Positions 42,441 through 51,052 of a DNA stretch of 64,000 bases are shown one piece after another. Every line of letters begins with the position of its first letter. The first letter of the stretch is position 1. The notes under the pieces are model-generated. The model did no database searches and was not told the DNA's origin. It saw only the letters and a program-made list of their open reading frames with translations. This DNA comes from Gallaecimonas sp045291545 (GTDB taxonomy: Bacteria > Pseudomonadota > Gammaproteobacteria > Enterobacterales > Gallaecimonadaceae), in NCBI RefSeq assembly GCF_045291545.1, contig NZ_CP149514.1, positions 806,001 through 870,000 on the forward strand, read 5' to 3'. Both the position numbers and the translations under genes were made by a program.

Positions 42441-42475
42441 ACAGAAAAGCCGTGCCAATGGCACGGCTTTTTGTT
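42441..42475 (-). terminator. Terminator between nhaB and dsbB
   Basis: AAAAGCCGTGCC (42445-42456) pairs perfectly with GGCACGGCTTTT (42460-42471) around AAT. On the minus strand the T run is TTTTCTG, weaker than on the plus strand. Confidence 0.8.
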
Positions 42476-42489
42476 TTTCAAAGGATGTT

Positions 42490-44085
42490 TCAGTGGCCGA
42501 TAGTGGCTGCTTTGGCCCCGGCACTGGCCTCATGGTGGCTAATCAAGTCCATGCTGTACAGCCAGTGAGTCAGGTCTGGCAGCAGGAAATACACCGCAAA
42601 CAGGCCGACAAATGTCAGTACGATAGTGTAGGGCAGCGCCATCCATACCATCCGCCCGTAAGACAGCCGCAACAAGGGCGCCAGGGTTGAGGTCAGCAGA
42701 AACAGGAATGCAGCCTGGCCATTGGGTGTCGCCACCGACGGCAGATTGGTTCCCGTGTTGATGGCCACCGCTAGCATGTCGAACTGGTCGCGGCTGATAA
42801 GCCCGTTATTAAGTGCCGAGTGGACTTCATTGATATAGACAGTACCGACAAAGACATTATCGGAAACCATCGACAGCAGGCCATTGGCGATATAGAACAT
42901 GCCCAGCTGGTGTTCACCTTCAAAGTGCAGTACCCAGTCAATAACGGGAGTGAACAGTTTCTGGTCGATAATCACCGCGACAACGGTGAAAAACACCGCC
43001 AGCAAAGCGGTAAAAGGCAATGATTCTTCAAACGCCTTACCCAGTTGGTGTTCTTCGGTGACGCCACAGGCGGCCGTGGTGAGGATGATCACCGTCAGGC
43101 CAATCAGCCCAACCGCCGCCAGGTGCAGGGCCAGGCCAATAACCAGCCACAAGGCCACCAATCCCTGAACTACCAGTTTGGCTTTATCTTTTGCCGAGCG
43201 TTTGCGTTGCTGCTCTTGGTCGTGCTCCAGCAACACCTGGCGCACCGTTTCAGGTAGCGTTTCACCATAGCCAAACCAGTGCATCTTTTCGACGATGACA
43301 CAGGTCAGCAGGCCGAATACGAACACCGGCAAGGTAATAGGCGCCATGCGCAGCAAGAATTCCACAAACTGCCAGCCGGCATTTTCGGCAATGATCAGGT
43401 TTTGTGGTTCACCTACCATGGTGCAAACACCGCCTAAGGCGGTACCGACGGAGGCATGCATCATCAGGTTGCGTAAAAAGCCGCGGAAATGCTCAAGATC
43501 GTCACGGGTCAGCTCTTGCACCAGATTATCGTCAGTATGGTCATGGTCGTCGTGATGTGTTGGCCGCCCTGACGCTACCTTGTGATAAATGGCATAGAAG
43601 CCGGTTGCCACGGCAATGATCACCGCAACCACGGTCAGTGCATCCAGAAAGGCCGACAGCACGGCGGCAGCGGCGCAAAAAGCCAGCGACAGCATGACTT
43701 TTGAACGCAGTCTCAGCAGCAACTTGGTGAAAATGCTGAGCAACAGATCCTTCATAAAGTAGATACCGGCAACCATGAAGATCAGCAACAGCAGCACTTC
43801 CAGATTTGCCACCAGCTCGGCTTTAACGTGGGCTGGACTGGTCATGCCGATAATTACCGCTTCAATAGCCAGTAGCCCCCCAGGTTGCAGGGGGTAACAT
43901 TTCAGCGCCATGGCCAGGGTAAAGATAAACTCGACAATCAATACCCAACCCGCCACAAAGGGGCTGATAGCGAAGATAATGGGGTTGATGATAAGAAACA
44001 GAACAATAGTCAGCTTGTACCAGTCCGGTGACTGACCAAGGAAGTTGGACAAGAATGCCCGAGGCAGTGAGGTCGTAGACGACAT
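42490..44085 (-). CDS. nhaB: Na+/H+ antiporter NhaB
   Basis: Electrogenic sodium-proton antiporter of the inner membrane, 531 residues with about 12 helices. A long hydrophilic loop rich in His and Asp (about 175-190: THHDDHDHTDD) may sense pH or metal. VGTALGGVCTMVGEPQNLIIA, SDNVFVGTVYINEV and NTGTNLPSVATPNGQAA match E. coli NhaB. AGGGAAC precedes ATG 44085. Divergent from fadR, the E. coli order. Confidence 0.97.
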   Translation of the reverse strand: MSSTTSLPRAFLSNFLGQSPDWYKLTIVLFLIINPIIFAISPFVAGWVLIVEFIFTLAMALKCYPLQPGGLLAIEAVIIGMTSPAHVKAELVANLEVLLLLIFMVAGIYFMKDLLLSIFTKLLLRLRSKVMLSLAFCAAAAVLSAFLDALTVVAVIIAVATGFYAIYHKVASGRPTHHDDHDHTDDNLVQELTRDDLEHFRGFLRNLMMHASVGTALGGVCTMVGEPQNLIIAENAGWQFVEFLLRMAPITLPVFVFGLLTCVIVEKMHWFGYGETLPETVRQVLLEHDQEQQRKRSAKDKAKLVVQGLVALWLVIGLALHLAAVGLIGLTVIILTTAACGVTEEHQLGKAFEESLPFTALLAVFFTVVAVIIDQKLFTPVIDWVLHFEGEHQLGMFYIANGLLSMVSDNVFVGTVYINEVHSALNNGLISRDQFDMLAVAINTGTNLPSVATPNGQAAFLFLLTSTLAPLLRLSYGRMVWMALPYTIVLTFVGLFAVYFLLPDLTHWLYSMDLISHHEASAGAKAATIGH

Positions 44086-44275
44086 GCAAGTTCCCTGTAA
44101 GCAATTTGTGTTAATTTTCCCAATATCTTAGGGGTTGAGTCGCGGCATTGCACTCCCCTGATGACGATAATAGTCGCTAAAAAGCAGCGATATGCCTGAA
44201 AAGTTTATTTTTACCGGTGGCACCGCTAGAATCGGCTATCGAATTCAAATAACGATAACAGGCAGCATTACCCGC

Positions 44276-44986
44276 ATGATCATCAAAGCGCAAAGCCCGG
44301 CCGGATTCGCTGAGGAATACATCATCGAATCAATCTGGAACAACCGGTTTCCACAAGGCTCTATTTTGCCCGCAGAGCGAGAGCTGTCTGAACTGATCGG
44401 CGTTACCCGTACCACGCTGCGCGAAGTGTTGCAGCGCCTGGCCCGTGATGGCTGGCTGACTATCCAGCACGGCAAACCGACGCGGGTTAATAACTTCTGG
44501 GAAACCAGCGGCCTGAACATTCTGGAAACCCTGGCGCGGCTGGATCAGGATCGTTTCCCGGAGCTGGTTGACCATCTGTTGTCGGCGCGCACCAACATCA
44601 GCGCCATTTTTATTCGCAGTGCTCTCAAGCATGCCCCGGAAAAAGCAGAAGTGAAGCTGGCCGAGGCTGAGCAACTGGGGGATGACCCTATTGCCTTTGC
44701 CGAGTTTGATTATCGCCTGCATCACGCTCTGGCTGGTGTCAGCGGCAACCCGATTTACGTGTTGATCCTCAATGGTTTCAAGAATCTCTACAGCCGGGTA
44801 GGTAAGTTCTACTTCTCCAACCCCAAGGCCCGTGAATTGGCGCTGCAGTATTACGCAGCCCTGCGCAAACTGGCTCAACAGCGGCAGTTTGAAGAAGCGT
44901 TGCCGGTGGTTCGCAAGTATGGCCTGGACTCCGGACGCGTCTGGGTCAGTATGCGCGGCGAGATCCCCTCGGATCTGGTGGACTAA
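44276..44986 (+). CDS. fadR: Fatty acid metabolism regulator FadR
   Basis: GntR-family acyl-CoA-responsive regulator, represses fad genes and activates fabA/B in E. coli. 236 residues. The N-terminal winged helix (SPAGFAEEYIIESIW, LPAERELSELIGVTRTTLREVLQRLARDGWLTIQHGKPT, NNFWETSGLNILETLARLD) is nearly identical to E. coli; the C-terminal ligand domain is more divergent but keeps SGNPIYVLILNG. ATG 44276 gives MIIKAQSPAGF and aligns with MVIKAQSPAGF; a longer frame from 44192 is untenable. A likely target, fadD, is at 27555. Ends in a terminator. Confidence 0.97.
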   Translation: MIIKAQSPAGFAEEYIIESIWNNRFPQGSILPAERELSELIGVTRTTLREVLQRLARDGWLTIQHGKPTRVNNFWETSGLNILETLARLDQDRFPELVDHLLSARTNISAIFIRSALKHAPEKAEVKLAEAEQLGDDPIAFAEFDYRLHHALAGVSGNPIYVLILNGFKNLYSRVGKFYFSNPKARELALQYYAALRKLAQQRQFEEALPVVRKYGLDSGRVWVSMRGEIPSDLVD

Positions 44987-45012
44987 AAAAAGCGCCTCAG
45001 GCGCCTTTTTTA
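44985..45012. terminator. Terminator between fadR and ycgB
   Basis: GCGCC (44992-44996) with GGCGC (45000-45004), loop TCA, flanked by A and T tracts; serves both converging genes and overlaps the end of ycgB. Confidence 0.8.
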
Positions 45013-46517
45013 TTGTCCTTAGCCGCAGGGCAACTTAGGCGCTCAGCTACATTGCCGTCAGCACCAAGCTCATCTAAATGTACGTCAAACTTCCAAAGGT
45101 AATGCAGGTGGCGCAGAACCTCGGCAGCACTGGCCTGGTGTAAGGGAATGCCGTTATGTGGCCGGTAATGCAAGGTCAGTGAGCGGTCACCACGAACGGC
45201 CACATCATAGACCTGAATATTGGGTTCATTGTTAGCCAGGTTATATTGTGCCGACAGACTCTGGCGCAGCGCCCGGTAGCCATCATCATTATGAATTGCG
45301 GTTACCTCAAGGTAGCTTTTTTGCTGATCATCGCGAATGGCAAAAAAGCGAAAATCCCGCATCAGTTTTGGCGACAGATACTGCCCGACGAACGACTCGT
45401 CCTTGAAGTTTTCCATAGCAAAATGCACCGACTCCACCCAGTTGCTACCGGCCAACTCAGGGAAGTAGTCGCGGTCTTCGGCGGTGGGCTGCTCACAGAT
45501 CCGGCGAATATCACGAAACATGGCAAAGCCCAGGGCATAGGGGTTAATGCCGCTGTAGTAGGGGCTGCTGTATTCCGGTTGGTAGATGACACTGGAATGG
45601 GAGTGCAGCACCTCCATCATAAAGCGGTCGGAAAGCTGACCTTCATCGTAAAGGTGGTTGATCAGGGTGTAGTGCCAGAAGCTCGCCCAGCCTTCGTTCA
45701 TGACCTGGGTTTGCCGCTGTGGGTAAAAATATTGCGCAATCTTTCTGACGATGCGCACTATTTCCCGTTGCCAGGGTTCCAGTAAGGGCGCGTTCTTTTC
45801 AATGAAGTAGAGGATATTTTCCTGAGGCTCAGGGGGAAAGCGTGGCGTCTGGATCTCTTCTGCGCGAGGCTGTGGCAGAGTGCGCCACAGTTCGTTGACT
45901 TGGCTTTGCAAATAAGCCTCGCGTTCCTCCTGACGGCGCTTTTCTTCGGCCAGAGAAATTTCAGAAGGCCGTTTGTAGCGATCGACGCCATAGTTCATCA
46001 GGGCATGACAAGCGTCCAGCAGTTTTTCCACTTCCTGTTGACCATGGCGTTCCTCACACTGGCTGATGTAATGGCGGGCAAACACCAGGTAATCGATGAT
46101 ACTGCCGGCGTCAGTCCAGGTTTTAAACAGATAATTATTCTTGAAAAAAGAGTTGTGGCCGTAACTGGCGTGGGCAATCACCAATGCTTGCATCGGCAGG
46201 GTATTTTCCTCCATCAAGTAGGCAATACAGGGATTGGAATTAATGACGATTTCATACGCCAGGCCCATTTGCCCACGCCGGTAGGACTGTTCTGACTGGA
46301 TAAACTTCTTACCGAACGACCAGTGTGAGTAGCCAATGGGCATACCCACTGAGCTGTAGGCATCGAGCATTTGTTCGGCGGTGATCACCTCCAGTTGATT
46401 GGGGTAGGTGTCCAGGCCGTAATGTTCGGCGGCCAGGGCAATGGCCTGGTCATAACGAGCCAAGTCATCGAAGGTCCAGTCAGGCCCGTCGGGCAAGCGC
46501 TTAGTGCTGTTGGCCAT
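44997..46517 (-). CDS. ycgB: SpoVR family protein YcgB
   Basis: 506 residues, SpoVR/YcgB family, close to E. coli YcgB (510). DWTFDDLARYDQAI, YPNQLEVITAEQMLDAYSSVGMP, HASYGHNSFFKNNY, MNEGWASFWHYTL and YSGINPYALGFAMFRDI are conserved. The His/Glu-rich core suggests a metal-dependent enzyme-like fold, but no activity is established. It follows yeaH by 9 bases, forming one transcript with yeaG and yeaH. In many bacteria these three co-occur and respond to stress or starvation. Confidence 0.95.
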   Translation of the reverse strand: MANSTKRLPDGPDWTFDDLARYDQAIALAAEHYGLDTYPNQLEVITAEQMLDAYSSVGMPIGYSHWSFGKKFIQSEQSYRRGQMGLAYEIVINSNPCIAYLMEENTLPMQALVIAHASYGHNSFFKNNYLFKTWTDAGSIIDYLVFARHYISQCEERHGQQEVEKLLDACHALMNYGVDRYKRPSEISLAEEKRRQEEREAYLQSQVNELWRTLPQPRAEEIQTPRFPPEPQENILYFIEKNAPLLEPWQREIVRIVRKIAQYFYPQRQTQVMNEGWASFWHYTLINHLYDEGQLSDRFMMEVLHSHSSVIYQPEYSSPYYSGINPYALGFAMFRDIRRICEQPTAEDRDYFPELAGSNWVESVHFAMENFKDESFVGQYLSPKLMRDFRFFAIRDDQQKSYLEVTAIHNDDGYRALRQSLSAQYNLANNEPNIQVYDVAVRGDRSLTLHYRPHNGIPLHQASAAEVLRHLHYLWKFDVHLDELGADGNVAERLSCPAAKDNKKGA

Positions 46518-46526
46518 GAAGCCCTC

Positions 46527-47801
46527 CTATGCCGCTTGCTTGCGGAACAGTTCACGAAATACCGGGTAGATGTCACTTTGCTGCTGAATGTGTGCCATGG
46601 CGAAATGGCTGAAATGGCCCGCCAGCTGTTCATATTCCTGCCAGAGGCTCTGGTGGGCGCGTTCGGTGATTTCGATGTAACTGTAGTAGCGCACATAAGG
46701 CAGAATTTTTTCTGCCAGCAGGGTTTTACAGAGTGGGGAGTCGTCAGCCCAGTTGTCGCCGTCGGAAGCCTGGGCGGCATAAACATTCCACTGCTCGGGT
46801 GGATAGCGGCTGTGCATGATGTCGACCATCAGGTTCAGCGCGGAACTGACGATGGTGCCACCGGTTTCCTGGCTGTAGAAAAAGTCATGCTCGTCCACTT
46901 CTTTGGCCTGGGTATGGTGGCGGATATAGACCACTTCAATGTGTTCATAGGTACGGGTTAAAAACAGATACAACAGAATGTAAAAGCGCTTGGCCATGTC
47001 TTTGGTAGCCTGATCCATAGAACCTGACACGTCCATCAAACAGAACATGACAGCCCGGCTGGACGGAATAGCCACACGTTCCATGTTGTTGTAACGCAGG
47101 TCAAAGGTGTCAATAAACGGCACTCGGGCAATGGCTTGTTGCAAAGCGTTGATTTCTTCGCGCAGGCGCTGCAATGCCTGCTGACTGGCGGTAGGATCCT
47201 TTTCCAGTTCTGCCAGCTGCTGTTCCAGTTCACGCAGTTGACGTTTGCGCCCGGCCGTCATGGCAATACGCCGTGCCAGGCTCTGGCGCAGCGAGCGTAC
47301 AACATTGATACGGCTGGGCATCCCTTCATTGACAAATCCAGCCCGGCGGTTTTGCCATTCCACCAGTTGTGTCAGCTGGCTTTTCTGAAGGTTGGGCAAG
47401 GCCAGATCTTCAAACAGCAGATCCAGATATTCATCGCGAGATATGCTGAACACGAAAGGGTCTTCACCTTCACCACTGTCGCTGGCATCACCTTCACCAG
47501 CGCCGCCCTGACCGCTACCCCCCGGCGGCCTGGCAATGTGATCACCGGCTACGAACTGGTCGTTACCGGGGTGAACCTGTTCACGCAGACCGCCGCGCCC
47601 CTGATGAAATACCGGCTCGGAAATATCCCTCGACGGAATGGACACCGATTCGCCTGACTCCACATCCTCTACAGAGCGCTGCGTTATGGCGTCCGACACC
47701 GCCTTTTTGATCTGCCCTTTATAGCGGCGTAAAAAGCGGTTGCGATTGACGGTACTCTTGCCCTTGGCGTTTTTACGCCGGTCAATGATATGTGATGACA
47801 T
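46527..47801 (-). CDS. yeaH: YeaH family protein (DUF444/UPF0229)
   Basis: 424 residues, UPF0229 family. MSSHIIDRRKNAKGKSTVNRNRFLRRYK is conserved. A Gly/Ser/Asp-rich stretch (about 90-115) may be flexible. A von Willebrand A-like C-terminus has CLMDVSGSM, a MIDAS-type motif, and YSQETGGTIVSSALNL. Partner of the YeaG kinase in E. coli operon yeaGH; here 10 bases after yeaG and 9 before ycgB. Confidence 0.95.
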   Translation of the reverse strand: MSSHIIDRRKNAKGKSTVNRNRFLRRYKGQIKKAVSDAITQRSVEDVESGESVSIPSRDISEPVFHQGRGGLREQVHPGNDQFVAGDHIARPPGGSGQGGAGEGDASDSGEGEDPFVFSISRDEYLDLLFEDLALPNLQKSQLTQLVEWQNRRAGFVNEGMPSRINVVRSLRQSLARRIAMTAGRKRQLRELEQQLAELEKDPTASQQALQRLREEINALQQAIARVPFIDTFDLRYNNMERVAIPSSRAVMFCLMDVSGSMDQATKDMAKRFYILLYLFLTRTYEHIEVVYIRHHTQAKEVDEHDFFYSQETGGTIVSSALNLMVDIMHSRYPPEQWNVYAAQASDGDNWADDSPLCKTLLAEKILPYVRYYSYIEITERAHQSLWQEYEQLAGHFSHFAMAHIQQQSDIYPVFRELFRKQAA

Positions 47802-47811
47802 GGCGCCTCCG

Positions 47812-49734
47812 TCAGGATGATTTACGCACCCGCAGATACCAGTCCGACAGCAACCGGACCTGCTTACGGGTGTAGCCTTTGTCCATCATCCGTGCCACGA
47901 AGTCATCGTGCTTTTTACGTTCTTCCGTTGAGGTTTTGGTATTGAAAGAAATGACCGGCAACAGCTCCTCGGTGTTGGAGAACATTTTTTTCTCAATCAC
48001 CGTGCGCAGCTTCTCGTAACTGGTCCAAACCGGGTTTTTGCCGTTATTGTTGGCTCGTGCCCGTAGTACGAAGTTGACGATCTCGTTACGAAAATCTTTG
48101 GGGTTGGAAATGCCCGCCGGCTTTTCAATTTTCTCCAGTTCGGCATTAAGGGCGGCGCGGTCAAACAGCTGGCCGGTTTCCGGATCGCGGTATTCCTGAT
48201 CCTGGATCCAGAAGTCGGCATAGATGACGTAGCGGTCAAAAATGTTCTGGCCGTATTCACTGTAGGACTCCAGATAAGCGGTCTGGATCTCCTTGCCGAT
48301 GAAATCCACATACTTGGGAATCAGATAGCCTTTGAGGAACTCCTTGTAGCGGTCGGCGGTATCCTGCGGGAATTGCTCCCGTTCAATCTGCTGCTCCAGC
48401 ACGTAGAACAGATGCACTGGGTTGGCGGCCACCTCGGCGTGATCAAAGTTGAATACCCGTGACAAAATCTTAAAAGCAAAGCGGGTGGAAAGGCCGCTCA
48501 TGCCTTCATCGACTCCGGCATAGTCACGGTACTCCTGATAGCTCTTAGCCTTCGGATCGGTGTCTTTCAGGCTCTCGCCGTCATAAACGCGCATCTTCGA
48601 ATAAATGCTGGAGTTTTCCGGCTCACTGAGCCGTGATAACACCGAAAAGCGCGCCATTGTTTCCAATGTGCCCGGTGCGCAGGGGGCCTGGGTTAGCTCG
48701 GAGTGCTCAATGAGCTTATCGTAGATTTTTATTTCCTCGGTCACCCGCAGGCAGTAGGGGACTTTGACGATATAAACCCGGTCTAAAAAGGCTTCGTTAT
48801 TACGGTTGTTACGAAAGGCCTGCCATTCTGACTCATTGGAGTGCGCGAGAATAATGCCCTGGAAGGGCATCGCGGAGAGGCTTTCGGTGCCGTTGAAGTT
48901 GCCTTCCTGAGTAGCTGTCAGCAGGGGGTGCAGCACTTTGATTGGCGCTTTGAACATCTCGACGAACTCCATGACCCCCTGGTTGGCACGGCACAGTGCG
49001 CCAGAGAAGGAGTAAGCGTCGGCATCATCCTGGCTGAACATTTCCAGCTTACGAATATCCACTTTGCCCACCAGGCTGGAAATGTCCTGGTTGTTTTCAT
49101 CGCCTGGTTCGGTCTTGGCGATGGCTCGCTGATCAAGAATCGAAGGATAAACCTTAACCACCCGGAACTGGCTGATATCACCACCAAATTCACGTAGCCG
49201 CTTGACCGCCCAAGGCGACATGATCACTTCCAGGGCTCGGCGGGGAATGCCGTATTCCGATTCCAGCAGGGCAGCATCTTCGTTAGGGTCAAACAGGCAT
49301 AAAGGGTGATCCTGTACCGGAGAGCCTTTGAGCATATAAATGGGCTCTTTTTGCATCAGGTATTTCAGTTTTTCAGCCAATGACGATTTACCGCCACCGA
49401 CCGGGCCTAGCAAATAGAGGATCTGTTTACGTTCTTCTAGCCCCTGCGCGGCATGTTTGAGGTAAGCCACGATCTGCTCAATGGCTTCTTCCATACCGTA
49501 AAAGTCCGTGAAGGCGGGGTAGCGGGCGATGACCCGGTTTGAGAACAGCCTTGATAACCGCGGCTCTTTGGCGGTATCAATCATTTCTGGTTCGCCAATG
49601 GCCGCCAGCAAACGCTCAGCAGCACTGGCATAGGCCATTTTGTCGTCCTTGCAGAGCGTGAGAAATTCTTCCAGAGAGTATTCTTCTTCACGTGCTTGTT
49701 CGTAGCGCTGGCGGAAAGTGTCGATGATGCTCAT
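47812..49734 (-). CDS. yeaG: PrkA family serine protein kinase YeaG
   Basis: AAA+-type protein kinase, 640 residues, nearly the same as E. coli YeaG. P-loop LLGPVGGGKSSL (109-120), YPSILDQRAIAKTEPGDENNQDISSLVGKVDIRKLE, and the C-terminal PrkA domain ending YLRVRKSS. AGGGGG precedes ATG 49734; an upstream in-frame ATG lacks conservation. E. coli YeaG is induced by nitrogen starvation and sigma-S; no sigma-54 motif is visible to me upstream here. First gene of yeaG-yeaH-ycgB. Confidence 0.97.
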   Translation of the reverse strand: MSIIDTFRQRYEQAREEEYSLEEFLTLCKDDKMAYASAAERLLAAIGEPEMIDTAKEPRLSRLFSNRVIARYPAFTDFYGMEEAIEQIVAYLKHAAQGLEERKQILYLLGPVGGGKSSLAEKLKYLMQKEPIYMLKGSPVQDHPLCLFDPNEDAALLESEYGIPRRALEVIMSPWAVKRLREFGGDISQFRVVKVYPSILDQRAIAKTEPGDENNQDISSLVGKVDIRKLEMFSQDDADAYSFSGALCRANQGVMEFVEMFKAPIKVLHPLLTATQEGNFNGTESLSAMPFQGIILAHSNESEWQAFRNNRNNEAFLDRVYIVKVPYCLRVTEEIKIYDKLIEHSELTQAPCAPGTLETMARFSVLSRLSEPENSSIYSKMRVYDGESLKDTDPKAKSYQEYRDYAGVDEGMSGLSTRFAFKILSRVFNFDHAEVAANPVHLFYVLEQQIEREQFPQDTADRYKEFLKGYLIPKYVDFIGKEIQTAYLESYSEYGQNIFDRYVIYADFWIQDQEYRDPETGQLFDRAALNAELEKIEKPAGISNPKDFRNEIVNFVLRARANNNGKNPVWTSYEKLRTVIEKKMFSNTEELLPVISFNTKTSTEERKKHDDFVARMMDKGYTRKQVRLLSDWYLRVRKSS

Positions 49735-49880
49735 AAAAACCCCCTGAAAGCCGGAAAAGACAAACACTCATAGCTAAGCGTAGTCCCATTAGCGTTGCCC
49801 AGGGGCGGAGATCGATCAGTTTTTTTGAGTCTGTTTAATCTGTAAAAACTGATATATGCCAGCGCGTTAGCAGCTTCAGG

Positions 49881-49911
49881 TAATAAAAAAGCCCGCCGAA
49901 GCGGGCTTTTC
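49881..49911 (-). terminator. Terminator after sodB
   Basis: AAAAAGCCCGC (49886-49896) with GCGGGCTTTT (49901-49910), loop CGAA. On the minus strand it is followed by a six-T run, fitting the end of sodB. Confidence 0.9.
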
Positions 49912-49923
49912 TCGATAGGTCTA

Positions 49924-50502
49924 TCAGGCGAAGTTCTGGTTCACAAAGTCCCAGTTCACCAGTGCCCAGAATGCGTCCATGTACTTCGGACGGGCATTGC
50001 GGTAATCGATGTAGTAAGCGTGCTCCCATACATCCACGGTCAGCAACGGTGTCAGGCCTTCGGTGATCGGGCAGCCAGCGTTGGAGGTATTGTGAATGGC
50101 GATGGAGCCATCAGCCTTTTTCACCAGCCAGGTCCAGCCGGAGCCGAAGTTGGTGGTAGCGCTTTTGGTGAATTCTTCTTTGAAGGCATCAAAAGAGCCG
50201 AAAGTGCTGTTGATAGCATCAGCAATGGCACCAGTAGCTACGCCGCCGCCGTTGGGGCTCAGGCAGTGCCAGTAGAAGGTATGGTTCCAGACCTGGGCGG
50301 CGTTGTTGAACAGGCCACCGCTGGCGGTTTTGATAATGTCTTCCAGAGACTTGCCTTCGTTTTCAGTGCCGGCAGTCAGGTTGTTCAGGTTAACTACGTA
50401 GGTGTTGTGGTGTTTACCGTAGTGAAATTCCAGAGTCTCAGCGGAGATGTGCGGTTCCAGAGCGTTTTTCTCGTAAGGAAGTGGCGGAAGTTCAAAAGCC
50501 AT
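49924..50502 (-). CDS. sodB: Superoxide dismutase [Fe]
   Basis: Cytosolic superoxide dismutase, 192 residues (E. coli 193). Metal ligands His27, His74, Asp157 and His161. The Gln70 before the ligand helix (NNAAQVWNH) is the iron-type outer-sphere residue. FELPPLPYEKNALEPHIS and WEHAYYIDYRNARPKY are family signatures. GGAG 8 bases upstream of ATG 50502 decides the start over a longer frame. Divergent from grxD. Confidence 0.97.
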   Translation of the reverse strand: MAFELPPLPYEKNALEPHISAETLEFHYGKHHNTYVVNLNNLTAGTENEGKSLEDIIKTASGGLFNNAAQVWNHTFYWHCLSPNGGGVATGAIADAINSTFGSFDAFKEEFTKSATTNFGSGWTWLVKKADGSIAIHNTSNAGCPITEGLTPLLTVDVWEHAYYIDYRNARPKYMDAFWALVNWDFVNQNFA

Positions 50503-50617
50503 TTGTTCCTCTCCTTTGGTTGTGTTCGACATTACTCACTCGTCATTCATTGTACTCCCTCTGCCTGCGCTGTGAATATATAAAGCAATTTTTTTATTTA
50601 TCGGGTAGTCAGGGGTC

Positions 50618-50646
50618 TTGGGCTAGCACCTTGCTGGCAGTACAAT
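50618..50646 (+). promoter_or_regulatory. Putative sigma-70 promoter of grxD
   Basis: -35 TTGGGC (50618-50623), 17-base spacer, -10 TACAAT (50641-50646). The expected start lies about 22 bases before the grxD ATG, after which AAGGGGG forms the ribosome site. Confidence 0.55.
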
Positions 50647-50674
50647 AGTTGGCAACATTGATAAGGGGGTTGTC

Positions 50675-51007
50675 ATGGACACCATCGAACGCATTAAAGA
50701 GCAGATCGCTGAGCACAGCATTCTGCTGTATATGAAAGGCTCACCCAAGCTGCCCAGCTGCGGCTTTTCGGCCCAGGCCGCACAGGCACTGATGGCCTGT
50801 GGTGAGCCCTTCGCTTATGTCGATATTCTGCAAAACCCGGATATCCGTGCCGAGTTGCCAAAATATGCTGACTGGCCGACGTTCCCGCAACTGTGGGTAG
50901 CAGGCGAGCTGATTGGTGGCTGCGACATTATTCTGGAAATGTACCAGAAAGGGGAGTTGCAGCCGCTGGTTAAAGAAGCGGCGCAGCAGCCAGAAGATAA
51001 CGCCTGA
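50675..51007 (+). CDS. grxD: Monothiol glutaredoxin GrxD
   Basis: CGFS-type glutaredoxin involved in Fe-S cluster transfer and iron homeostasis. 110 residues (E. coli 115). LLYMKGSPKLPSCGFS with active Cys29, DWPTFPQLWVAGELIGGCDI (glutathione-binding TFPQLW and GGCD). AAGGGGG precedes the start. In E. coli grxD is also close to sodB. Terminator follows. Confidence 0.97.
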   Translation: MDTIERIKEQIAEHSILLYMKGSPKLPSCGFSAQAAQALMACGEPFAYVDILQNPDIRAELPKYADWPTFPQLWVAGELIGGCDIILEMYQKGELQPLVKEAAQQPEDNA

Positions 51008-51020
51008 TACCAGGGCAGCA

Positions 51021-51047
51021 AAAACCGGGCAGCAGCCCGGTTTTTTT
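51021..51047. terminator. Bidirectional terminator after grxD
   Basis: AAAACCGGGC (51021-51030) with GCCCGGTTTT (51035-51044), loop AGCA, then TTT. Also positioned for the convergent antiporter gene. Confidence 0.9.
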
Positions 51048-51052
51048 ATGCC

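Noticed and set aside
49735..49860. Sigma-54 promoter for yeaG
   Set aside because: The known E. coli link to NtrC prompted a search, but no GG-N10-GC core with proper context could be found on the minus strand.
49835..50029. Small frame overlapping the sodB terminator
   Set aside because: Covers a terminator hairpin and the antisense-phase end of sodB; no start signal.
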